Shown piece by piece: positions 1 to 5,650 of a stretch of 5,650 nucleotides of DNA. The first letter of the stretch is position 1. The number at the start of each line of letters is the position of its first letter. Origin of the DNA: Micavibrio sp. UBA2020 (lineage in GTDB: Bacteria; Pseudomonadota; Alphaproteobacteria; Micavibrionales; UBA2020); NCBI GenBank assembly GCA_002334985.1, contig DDBY01000066.1, positions 2,002 to 7,651 on the forward strand. Direction: 5' to 3'. The notes under the pieces were generated by a model. The model did no database searches and was not told the origin of the DNA. It saw only the letters and a list, made by a program, of their open reading frames with translations. The position numbers and the translations under genes are program-made.

Positions 1-558
1 AGTTTTGAAACGGCGCTGGGCAGCGATTTGCCCGGCACACTGGTAGAAGATGAGGAGAATATCGTGGAACAGGAAGTCGTCAGCGGCGTCACGCACAGCA
101 GGGACGAGGCAAAAGTCACCCTGCGCAATCTGCCCGACGTGCCCGGCGTTGCCGCGCGTCTGTTCGGCCCCTTGGCCGACGCGGCCATCAACGTGGACAT
201 GATTGTCCAGAACGTATCGCCCGATGCCGCGCGTACCGACCTCACCTTCACCGTGCCGCGTGCCGACCTGCCCAAGACGCTTGAGGTTCTGAAGGTATCC
301 ATGAAAGACCTCGAAGGCGCGCAGTTTGAATCGAGCGCCGACGTCGCCAAAATTTCCATCATCGGTATCGGCATGCGCAGCTATGCGGGTGTGGCATCGA
401 AAATGTTCAAGACACTGGCGGAAAAAGGCATCAACATTCAGGTTATCACCACGTCTGAAATCAAGGTCAGCGTGCTGATTTCGGAAGAATACACCGAGCT
501 GGCTGTGCGCTCCCTGCACACCGCCTACGGTCTCGACGGCGAGGGCCGCGCGTCGTAA
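1..558 (+). CDS. lysC: Aspartate kinase (aspartokinase), C-terminal regulatory part; 5' end outside the window
   Basis: The frame is open from base 1 and ends at TAA 556-558, giving 185 visible residues; the catalytic kinase domain lies upstream of the window. Aspartate kinase phosphorylates L-aspartate with ATP, the first step towards lysine, diaminopimelate, threonine and methionine, in the cytoplasm. What is seen is the linker PGTLVEDEENIVEQ, then two ACT domains. ACT1 covers visible residues about 36-105, with EAKVTL, DVPGVAARLFGPLAD and the family hallmark INVDMIVQNVS. ACT2 covers about 107-180, with KISIIGIGM, GVASKMFKTLAEKGINIQVITTSE and a normal C-terminus. In this family the ACT pair binds the end-product inhibitor lysine and/or threonine; which one cannot be read here. 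The stop codon shares one base with the ptsP start, so the two are probably cotranscribed and translationally coupled. A possible internal start lies at GTG 64-66 (see findings). Identification is secure; the symbol could be ask in some genomes. Confidence 0.95.
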   Translation, partial: SFETALGSDLPGTLVEDEENIVEQEVVSGVTHSRDEAKVTLRNLPDVPGVAARLFGPLADAAINVDMIVQNVSPDAARTDLTFTVPRADLPKTLEVLKVSMKDLEGAQFESSADVAKISIIGIGMRSYAGVASKMFKTLAEKGINIQVITTSEIKVSVLISEEYTELAVRSLHTAYGLDGEGRAS

Positions 559-560
559 TG
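538..560 (+). promoter_or_regulatory. lysC-ptsP stop/start overlap (TAATG) with weak upstream GGCGAGG
   Basis: TAA (556-558) and ATG (558-560) share one A. The only purine-rich stretch upstream is GGCGAGG at 538-544, 13 nt before the start, which is longer than ideal. Termination-reinitiation by ribosomes finishing lysC is therefore the likely way ptsP is translated. The overlap is seen; the coupling is inferred. Confidence 0.6.
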
Positions 561-2936
561 GCGGCGGCGGACCCGCATAGCTGGACGCCGGGTCCTTCCA
601 CATCCCCGCGCACGCGGGAAGAAACCGCGTCCGCCTTTGTCGATGCGCAAATGGCTTTGTCATCGCCGCGCCAGATGATGCTGCGCCTGCGTGACGTCAT
701 GGCGGAAGACCTGCCTGCGCCGCAGCGGCTTGACCGCATCGTCGCGCTGGTCGCGCGCGAGTTGCGCGCTGACGTTTGTTCCTGCTTCATCCAGCGGGCG
801 GGGGAGGTTATCGAGCTTTTCTCCACCGTCGGGCTGCCACATGACGTTGTGCATCAATCCAAACTGCGCGTGGGCGAGGGGTTCATCGGCGATATTGCCG
901 CGTCTGCCGTGCCGCTGGTTCTGGGTGACATGACCACGCATCCGCAATTCGCGCTCAGGCCTGAAACGGGCGGGGCGGATTTCCGCGGGTTCTGCGGCGT
1001 GCCTGTCCTGCGTGCCGGCCATGTGCGCGGTGTGCTGGTTATTCAAAACAAACTGCCCCGCAGCTATGGCGCGGAGGTTATCGATATTCTCGAAACCGCC
1101 TCCATGCTGATTGCGGAGCTTATCGTTGCAGGCGGCATTATTACGCGGCAGGAACTGAATTCCGGCACCGCTGGCGGCGGCCGCCCGACGGAGGTCGCGG
1201 GTGTGACGCTGGGCCGCGGTCTTGCGCTGGGCACTGTTGTTCTTTACGACGCAGCCTATGGTTTGCAGCATGTCGTCGCCGACGATGCGCGCACAGAAAA
1301 GGCACGCCTTGCCGATGCGCTTTCCAGCATGAATGACGCCATCGACCGCATGCTTAACCGCAGCGCCGCGGTGGCAGGCAACGAAAGCCGCGATATTCTC
1401 GAAGCCTACCAGATGTTCGCGCGTGACCGCGGCTGGGTTTCTAAAATAGAAGCAGCGATTGACAAAGGCCTTTCTGCCGAAGCGGCCGTGATGCGTGTGC
1501 AGAACGAAACCCGCGTGCGCATGATGAAGGTGACAGATGCCTATATCCGTGACCGCATGGCGGATATTGAAGACCTCAGCAACCGCTTGATGGGGCATCT
1601 GGCGCGTCTGTCGCGCACGGGTGATGCTGCGGATGCGCCGCGTGACAATCTGCCGGAAAGCTTTGTGCTGGCTGCGCGTGCGCTCGGCCCTGCGGCGCTG
1701 CTGGATTACGACCCCGCGCGGCTCAAAGGCGTTATCCTTGAAAAAGGAAGCTATTCGAACCACGTTGCGATTGTGGCGCGTGCGATGGGTATTCCGGTCG
1801 TCGGGCAATGCCGCGATGTTCTGAGCCTTCTCAGCGCGGGCGATGCCGCTATTGTCGATGGTGACAGCGGTACGGTTTACATCAACCCGTCGGAATACCT
1901 ACAAGAGCTTTACGCCAAAAATATCGAAAGCCGCCGCGCACGCGGCGCGCAGTATCGCCAGCATTTGCCGGAGCAAAGCGTCACGCGCGATGGCATACGC
2001 GTGGGGGTGATGATGAACGCGGGGCTCATGACCGAAATCGACGCAGCCGTGTCGCTGGGCGCCGAGGGCATCGGCCTGTTCCGTACCGAGCTGTCGTTCA
2101 TGGCGTGGCAGAAATACCCGCTGGTCGTGACGCAGGCGGAACTTTACAGCCGCATCATGGATAAAATGGATGGTAAGCCCGTGGTTTTCCGCACGCTGGA
2201 TATCGGCGGGGACGCTCTTCCGATCTATTTCAAAGCGCCGGAGGAAGAAAACCCTGCCCTTGGCTGGCGCGCGGTGCGTATTGGCATGGACCGCCCCGCT
2301 GTTTTGCGCACGCAGTTCCGCGCTTTCATTCGCGGCTCCAAGGGGCGCGAACTGCATATCCTGCTCCCCTTTGTGACCGAAGCGGCGGAGCTGGACCGCG
2401 CCCGCGTGCTTTTGGATATGGAGAAAAAACGCGCGCGTGAAAACGGTATCGCCGTGCCGGAGAAAATCCAGCTCGGCGTGATGCTCGAAGTGCCCGCGCT
2501 TTTGTTCCAGCTGGACCAGATTTTGAAAACGGCGGATTTCATCGCCGTCGGCACCAATGACCTGATGCAGTATTTGTATGCAGCAGACCGCAGCAACCAT
2601 TCTATTCGTGGCCGTTATGACCCTTTATCGCCCGCGATGCTGCGCGTTTTGAAAACCATTGCCGACCAATGCCGCGCGGCAAACGTGCCGGTCAGCGTCT
2701 GCGGTGAAATGGCGGGGCATCCGCTGGAGGCCATGGTGCTTATCGCGCTTGGCTTCGGCACGCTTTCCGTGCCCGCGCAATCGGTGGGGGCGGTCAGAAC
2801 CATGATACCCACGCTTGATACGCGGCGGCTGGTGCCTTATCTTGAACATCTCATGGCTTCGCGCGAACATTCGCTGCGCGAAAGGCTGCTTTCTTTCGCC
2901 CGCGACCATGACATTCAGATTGTTTCTGTTAATTAG
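558..2936 (+). CDS. ptsP: Phosphoenolpyruvate-protein phosphotransferase PtsP (Enzyme I-Ntr), GAF domain-containing
   Basis: 792 residues. PtsP autophosphorylates from PEP and passes the phosphate to NPr (PtsO), then EIIA-Ntr (PtsN); this cytoplasmic cascade regulates nitrogen, potassium and carbon metabolism rather than sugar uptake. Domains: GAF sensor about 53-190 (GEGFIGDIA, FRGFCGVPV, GVLVIQNK); Gly-rich linker 191-214; EI N-terminal region 215-370; phosphohistidine domain 371-435 with His402 in SNHVAIVARAMGIPVVG; PEP-binding TIM barrel about 475-765. E. coli EI active-site residues recalled from the literature all appear at a constant offset of +213: His189/402, Arg296/509 (GIGLFRTE), Arg332/545 (RTLDIGGD), Glu431/644 (MLEVPA), Asn454-Asp455/667-668 (GTNDLMQY), Arg465/678 (AADR), Cys502/715 (VCGEMAGH). 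The enzyme therefore looks active. GAF plus EI distinguishes it from sugar-PTS EI; no HPr or EIIA domain is fused. The start at ATG 558 overlaps the lysC stop. It leaves about 40 residues before the point where E. coli PtsP begins; later ATGs (651, 675, 678) lack a clear ribosome site. Confidence 0.96.
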   Translation: MAAADPHSWTPGPSTSPRTREETASAFVDAQMALSSPRQMMLRLRDVMAEDLPAPQRLDRIVALVARELRADVCSCFIQRAGEVIELFSTVGLPHDVVHQSKLRVGEGFIGDIAASAVPLVLGDMTTHPQFALRPETGGADFRGFCGVPVLRAGHVRGVLVIQNKLPRSYGAEVIDILETASMLIAELIVAGGIITRQELNSGTAGGGRPTEVAGVTLGRGLALGTVVLYDAAYGLQHVVADDARTEKARLADALSSMNDAIDRMLNRSAAVAGNESRDILEAYQMFARDRGWVSKIEAAIDKGLSAEAAVMRVQNETRVRMMKVTDAYIRDRMADIEDLSNRLMGHLARLSRTGDAADAPRDNLPESFVLAARALGPAALLDYDPARLKGVILEKGSYSNHVAIVARAMGIPVVGQCRDVLSLLSAGDAAIVDGDSGTVYINPSEYLQELYAKNIESRRARGAQYRQHLPEQSVTRDGIRVGVMMNAGLMTEIDAAVSLGAEGIGLFRTELSFMAWQKYPLVVTQAELYSRIMDKMDGKPVVFRTLDIGGDALPIYFKAPEEENPALGWRAVRIGMDRPAVLRTQFRAFIRGSKGRELHILLPFVTEAAELDRARVLLDMEKKRARENGIAVPEKIQLGVMLEVPALLFQLDQILKTADFIAVGTNDLMQYLYAADRSNHSIRGRYDPLSPAMLRVLKTIADQCRAANVPVSVCGEMAGHPLEAMVLIALGFGTLSVPAQSVGAVRTMIPTLDTRRLVPYLEHLMASREHSLRERLLSFARDHDIQIVSVN

Positions 2937-2939
2937 GGA
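2935..2939 (+). promoter_or_regulatory. Ribosome binding site of rodZ, overlapping the ptsP stop
   Basis: AGGGA lies 6 nt before ATG 2946 and shares its first two bases with the ptsP stop TAG (2934-2936). It fixes the rodZ start and suggests that ribosomes leaving ptsP can reload directly. Confidence 0.7.
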
Positions 2940-2945
2940 TTTGCG

Positions 2946-4064
2946 ATGACCGACGAACAGCAAGACGTTTCTAAGAAAAAGAAAAACCGCCGCAACGGCA
3001 AACCGGAAAGCGGCCCCGCCCAGAGTGCTCCCGCCGCATCCGTCCCCGCGGACGAAGACGCGGCCGTGCATACGGTCGGCAAAACGCTGCGCAGCGCGCG
3101 CGAGAAAATGAAACTGTCGCTGGATGATGTGTCCTCTGCCATCAACGTGCGTGTGGCGCAGCTGCAAGCCATTGAAGACGACCGCATCGACCAGCTGCCC
3201 GGCATGACCTATGCCGTTGGTTTCGTGCGCAGCTATGCGCAGTTCGTCAAGCTGGACGCGCAGGAAATTGTCGCGACGTTCAAGGAAGAACACGCGGGCG
3301 AGCCTGCGGCCAAAACCGCGCTGCAATTCACCGACCCGATTTCCGAAGACAAATTGCCGGGGCCCGTGCTGATTGGCGCGGCGGCGTTTTGTATTGTTGT
3401 TTTGTTCCTTGCCTGGTCTTTGCTGTCGTCAGATGACGAAGGGGTAGAACTGGCGGAAAATATTCCCCCCGCGCCCGTGGTCGGCACATCGTCCGGTCAG
3501 CCGACGCTGGCGGACAGCCAGCCGCTGACGGGATATGCAACGGGTACGATTATACCCGCGGAACCTGCCGCGCATACTGCGGCGTCCGCCCCTGCGGCCG
3601 CAACCGATGTGGCTGCGGCAGAAGCCCCGAAGCCGCGCGCAGAGGTCGCTGTGGTAGCACCCGCCGCCGAGGCGCCAGCCCCTGCCGACAGCGGCGAGAT
3701 GGTGGTGCGCCCGACACGCACACCCGCACCGCAAGCACAGGATGCGCAGGCGCAGCAGCAGGCGCAAATCAACGTGCGTCAGCGCGGCAAAGGCCGCATC
3801 GTTCTTGAAGCCAACCAGAAAAGCTGGGTTCAGGTCAGCGATGGTGACGGTAAAGTCGTTTTCAAAAAAGTGCTTTCGCCAGGGGAGCGTTTCTTTGTCC
3901 CCGACCAGAAAGGCATGACGCTGGTTACGTCCAATGCGGGCGGGCTGGATATTATTGTGGACGGCGCGAAGGCGCAAAGTCTTGGCCGCTCCGGCGAGAT
4001 TTTGCGCGGTGTCGCGCTTAACCCGGATGAGCTTAAGAAAAGAAAAATTCGCGTACGCGATTGA
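2946..4064 (+). CDS. rodZ: RodZ-family cell-shape protein (HTH domain, one membrane segment, periplasmic DUF4115-type domain)
   Basis: 372 residues. RodZ is a bitopic inner-membrane protein whose cytoplasmic HTH-like domain binds the actin homologue MreB and links it to the peptidoglycan elongation complex. Order seen: a basic start (KKKKNRR, 11-16) and acidic/Pro-rich stretch; HTH_25-type domain about 43-113 (VGKTLRSAREKMKLSLDDVS, ending GFVRSYAQFVKLD); a hydrophobic segment about 139-160 (PVLIGAAAFCIVVLFLAW) with no signal peptide; a long Pro/Ala-rich linker about 170-278; and a beta-rich C-terminal domain about 283-355 (WVQVSDGDGKVVF, GERFFV). Aromatics Phe93 and Tyr97 in the last HTH helix fall where MreB-contacting aromatics lie in studied RodZ proteins, as I recall. 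The length is slightly above E. coli RodZ (about 337), mainly because of the linker. Adjacency to ispG matches E. coli rodZ-ispG and supports the call. Many genomes label such genes only as helix-turn-helix protein; a DNA-binding role is not excluded. Confidence 0.88.
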   Translation: MTDEQQDVSKKKKNRRNGKPESGPAQSAPAASVPADEDAAVHTVGKTLRSAREKMKLSLDDVSSAINVRVAQLQAIEDDRIDQLPGMTYAVGFVRSYAQFVKLDAQEIVATFKEEHAGEPAAKTALQFTDPISEDKLPGPVLIGAAAFCIVVLFLAWSLLSSDDEGVELAENIPPAPVVGTSSGQPTLADSQPLTGYATGTIIPAEPAAHTAASAPAAATDVAAAEAPKPRAEVAVVAPAAEAPAPADSGEMVVRPTRTPAPQAQDAQAQQQAQINVRQRGKGRIVLEANQKSWVQVSDGDGKVVFKKVLSPGERFFVPDQKGMTLVTSNAGGLDIIVDGAKAQSLGRSGEILRGVALNPDELKKRKIRVRD

Positions 4065-4124
4065 TTTACCCCGCGCGCGGCAAGTGTCTAGCGGGCAGGA
4101 GCCAAGTGGACAGGAGAGTGTGTG
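4065..4124 (+). other. rodZ-ispG spacer with two CAGGAG boxes
   Basis: This 60-nt gap is the longest non-coding stretch in the window. It holds a 10-bp palindrome CCGCGCGCGG (4071-4080), too short and without a T-run to be a terminator, and an imperfect duplication in which CAAGTG followed by CAGGAG occurs twice (CAAGTG 4081-4086 and 4103-4108; CAGGAG 4096-4101 and 4111-4116). I see no convincing -35/-10 pair. Confidence 0.5.
4112..4116 (+). promoter_or_regulatory. Ribosome binding site of ispG
   Basis: AGGAG sits 8 nt before ATG 4125. The adjacent in-frame GTG 4122 would be only 5 nt away. The ATG has the better spacing and is the preferred start; the choice changes the protein by one residue. 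Confidence 0.7.
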
Positions 4125-5258
4125 ATGTCAGGCGAAGTAAGACCCTACCGGCAGATTTACCGTCGTAAATCGCGGCAGATTTTTGTCGGTAAAGTCCCCG
4201 TGGGGGGCGATGCGCCGATTACCGTGCAATCGATGACGAATACGCCGACGCCGGATGTGAAGGCGACGGTGGCGCAAATCCATGCGCTTGAAAAAGCGGG
4301 TGCGGATATCGTGCGCGTATCCTGCCCTGACGAGGCATCGACGGCGGCGCTGAAGGATATTATTTCGCAAGTATCCGTGCCTATCGTTGCGGATATTCAT
4401 TTTCACTACAAACGTGCGATTGAATCGGCCAAGGCGGGCGCGGCCTGCCTGCGTATCAACCCCGGCAATATCGGCTCCGACGAGCGGGTGCGCGAGGTTA
4501 TCAAGGCGGCGAAGGACCATAACTGCTCCATTCGTATCGGCGTGAATGCAGGCTCGCTTGAGCGTGAATTGCTGGAACAATTCGGCGAGCCGTGCCCCGA
4601 GGCGATGGTGCAATCGGCGCTGCGCCATATCAAAATCCTCGAAGACCATGATTTTTTCAATTTCAAGATTTCGTGCAAGGCGTCTGATGTGTTTCTGGCC
4701 GTTGCGGCCTATCAGCAGCTGGCAGATGCCTGCGACTATCCGCTGCACGTCGGTGTGACCGAAGCGGGCGGCCTGCGCACCGGTACGATTAAATCGTCTA
4801 TCGGTATCGGCAGCCTTTTGTGGGCGGGTATCGGCGATACCATCCGCGTATCTCTGACGGCCGACCCGGTCGAGGAGATTAAGGTCGGTTTTGATATTCT
4901 GAAATCGATGGGCTTGCGCCACCGCGGTGTCAATGTCATTTCCTGCCCGTCCTGTTCGCGCCAGCAGTTCGATGTCATTGAAACGGTGAAGGTGCTTGAA
5001 GAACGCCTTGCGCATATCACAACCCCGATGACAGTTTCCGTGATTGGCTGCATTGTAAACGGCCCCGGCGAGGCGCTGATGACCGATATCGGTTTCACCG
5101 GCGGCGGGCGCGGCACGCATCAGGTTTATATCAAAGGCCAGCCCGCGCACCGTTTGAAAGACGAAAGCATCGTTGACCATCTGGTGCATCTGGTCGAAGA
5201 AAAAGCGGCCGAGATTGAAAAAAAACAGGCCGAGCAGCAACAAGGCAGCGCCGCGTAA
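4125..5258 (+). CDS. ispG: 4-hydroxy-3-methylbut-2-en-1-yl diphosphate synthase (IspG/GcpE)
   Basis: 377 residues from ATG 4125 (378 if GTG 4122 is used); E. coli IspG has 372. It converts the cyclic diphosphate MEcPP to HMBPP, the penultimate step of the methylerythritol phosphate (MEP) isoprenoid pathway, in the cytoplasm with electrons from flavodoxin or ferredoxin. The N-terminal TIM barrel shows VQSMTN (34-39), ADIHFH (89-94), RINPGNIG (110-117), GVNAGSLE (139-146) and HVGVTEAG (208-215). The C-terminal iron-sulfur domain has CPSC (Cys274, Cys277), Cys309 in [10 protein letters not shown] and Glu316. The spacing Cys-x2-Cys-x31-Cys-x6-Glu equals that of the E. coli [4Fe-4S] ligands 270/273/305/312. 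This is the short two-domain bacterial form, without the extra insert domain of plant enzymes. The tail (361-377) is charged and Gln-rich ([11 protein letters not shown]) and probably flexible. Its presence implies the MEP rather than the mevalonate pathway. Confidence 0.98.
   Translation: MSGEVRPYRQIYRRKSRQIFVGKVPVGGDAPITVQSMTNTPTPDVKATVAQIHALEKAGADIVRVSCPDEASTAALKDIISQVSVPIVADIHFHYKRAIESAKAGAACLRINPGNIGSDERVREVIKAAKDHNCSIRIGVNAGSLERELLEQFGEPCPEAMVQSALRHIKILEDHDFFNFKISCKASDVFLAVAAYQQLADACDYPLHVGVTEAGGLRTGTIKSSIGIGSLLWAGIGDTIRVSLTADPVEEIKVGFDILKSMGLRHRGVNVISCPSCSRQQFDVIETVKVLEERLAHITTPMTVSVIGCIVNGPGEALMTDIGFTGGGRGTHQVYIKGQPAHRLKDESIVDHLVHLVEEKAAEIEKKQAEQQQGSAA
4141..4196 (+). other. Nested inverted repeat at the start of the ispG coding region
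   Basis: The inner stem is perfect: GATTTAC (4154-4160), loop CGTC (4161-4164), GTAAATC (4165-4171). An outer arm pairs TACCG (4146-4150) with CGGTA (4187-4191), and beyond a 2-nt mismatch GAC (4141-4143) pairs with GTC (4194-4196). It begins 16 nt after the ATG. A 7-bp stem can arise by chance in a window this size, so a regulatory role is speculative. Confidence 0.25.
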
Positions 5259-5262
5259 AGGA
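5259..5262 (+). promoter_or_regulatory. Ribosome binding site of prfA, directly after the ispG stop
   Basis: AGGA follows the ispG TAA (5256-5258) and is 5 nt before ATG 5268. The close fit supports the prfA start and cotranscription with ispG. Confidence 0.7.
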
Positions 5263-5267
5263 ACCCC

Positions 5268-5650
5268 ATGTCGCTGCATCGCAAGCTGGACCAAGTTCTG
5301 AGCCGCTTTCACGAGGTGGAAGCGCTGCTGTCGTCCGGCACGCTGGCGTCGGATGTTTTTACCAAACTGTCGCGCGAGTATGCCGAACTGACGCCGCTTG
5401 CGACGCTTGTGCGCCAGTATAAAAAGGCGCAGGCCGAGTTTGCCGACCTTGAAACACTTATGAATGACGCGGGCGCCGATAAAGACATGCGCGCCATGGC
5501 GGAAGAAGAGTATTTCCGGCTCAAGGAAGAACTGCCGTCTTTTGAAAAGCAGATACAAATCGCCCTTTTGCCCAAAGATGCCGCCGACGACAAAAGCGCC
5601 ATTCTGGAGATACGCGCAGGTACCGGCGGGGACGAGGCGGCGCTGTTCGC
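5268..5650 (+). CDS. prfA: Peptide chain release factor 1 (RF1), N-terminal part; 3' end outside the window
   Basis: 127 complete codons are visible before the window ends; full RF1 is about 355-360 residues. RF1 reads UAA and UAG stop codons in the ribosomal A site and triggers hydrolysis of peptidyl-tRNA. Seen here: an N-terminal helical, probably coiled-coil domain (residues 1 to about 100, MSLHRKLDQVLSRFHEVEAL onwards), then LLPKDAADDKSAILEIRAGTG and the start of domain 2 with AGTGGDEAALF (117-127). That motif is characteristic of RF1; RF2 has AGSGGTEA-like sequence instead. The stop-recognition motif and the catalytic GGQ motif lie beyond the edge, so intactness cannot be judged. The start at ATG 5268 has a well-spaced AGGA and matches the family N-terminus. 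In many proteobacteria prmC, encoding the methyltransferase for the GGQ glutamine, follows next. Confidence 0.96.
   Translation, partial: MSLHRKLDQVLSRFHEVEALLSSGTLASDVFTKLSREYAELTPLATLVRQYKKAQAEFADLETLMNDAGADKDMRAMAEEEYFRLKEELPSFEKQIQIALLPKDAADDKSAILEIRAGTGGDEAALF

Noticed and set aside
1172..1186. GC palindrome (GGCGGCCGCC) in ptsP
   Set aside because: It encodes the Gly-rich linker between the GAF and EI domains; composition explains it.
660..1808. Minus-strand open frame of 382 codons opposite ptsP
   Set aside because: It is a shadow of the ptsP GAF and EI N-terminal coding region, with biased Arg/His/Gln composition and no family resemblance.
3541..3558. Inverted repeat CGGGTA-6 nt-TACCCG inside rodZ
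   Set aside because: A 6-bp stem in coding sequence for a low-complexity linker is expected by chance; no T-run follows.
4071..4080. Palindrome CCGCGCGCGG after rodZ as a possible terminator
   Set aside because: It has no loop-bearing stem of useful length and no T-run, and ispG follows at once on the same strand.
3934..4125. Plus-strand frame of 63 codons overlapping the rodZ end and ending at the ispG start
   Set aside because: Most of it is an alternate frame of the conserved RodZ C-terminal domain; no ribosome site or family match.
4128..5558. Minus-strand open frame of 476 codons across ispG and into prfA
   Set aside because: It lies entirely opposite strongly conserved ispG and prfA coding sequence, has an Arg/His-rich composition typical of antisense frames in GC-rich DNA, and shows no recognisable motif.

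Overview
The window is gene-dense chromosomal DNA with five genes, all on the plus strand and packed like one operon: the 3' part of lysC (aspartate kinase), then ptsP (Enzyme I of the nitrogen phosphotransferase system), rodZ (cell-shape protein), ispG/gcpE (isoprenoid synthesis) and the 5' part of prfA (peptide chain release factor 1). The spacing is 1 nt overlap, 9 nt, about 60 nt and 9 nt. No RNA gene, mobile element, CRISPR array, phage gene or terminator is visible.

The organism is most likely an alphaproteobacterium. The DNA is GC-rich by eye, lysC lies directly before ptsP with prfA downstream (an order I recall from Rhizobiales and Rhodospirillales-type genomes), and the lysC and PtsP sequences resemble that class. 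The rodZ-ispG pair is also adjacent in E. coli. I cannot name a genus from this sequence alone.

Layout: 1-558 is the paired ACT regulatory region of LysC. 558-2936 is a full PtsP with a GAF sensor, a phosphohistidine domain and a PEP-binding barrel. 2946-4064 is a full RodZ with a cytoplasmic HTH domain, one membrane segment, a Pro/Ala-rich linker and a periplasmic domain. 4065-4124 is a short spacer carrying the ispG ribosome binding site. 4125-5258 is a full IspG with all [4Fe-4S] ligands. 5268-5650 is the N-terminal third of RF1, cut by the window edge.

Three of the genes supply or steer cell-wall growth: LysC feeds the diaminopimelate/lysine branch, IspG feeds the undecaprenyl carrier, and RodZ positions the MreB elongation machinery. 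PtsP would add nitrogen-responsive signalling and RF1 is general translation. This reading of the cluster is inference.

I see no new biological system here. The observations most worth a check are a possible internal GTG start in lysC that would give a separate regulatory subunit, an active-site-region substitution in PtsP (Ala553 where E. coli EI has Lys340), a roughly 40-residue N-terminal extension of PtsP, and a nested inverted repeat just inside the ispG coding region.
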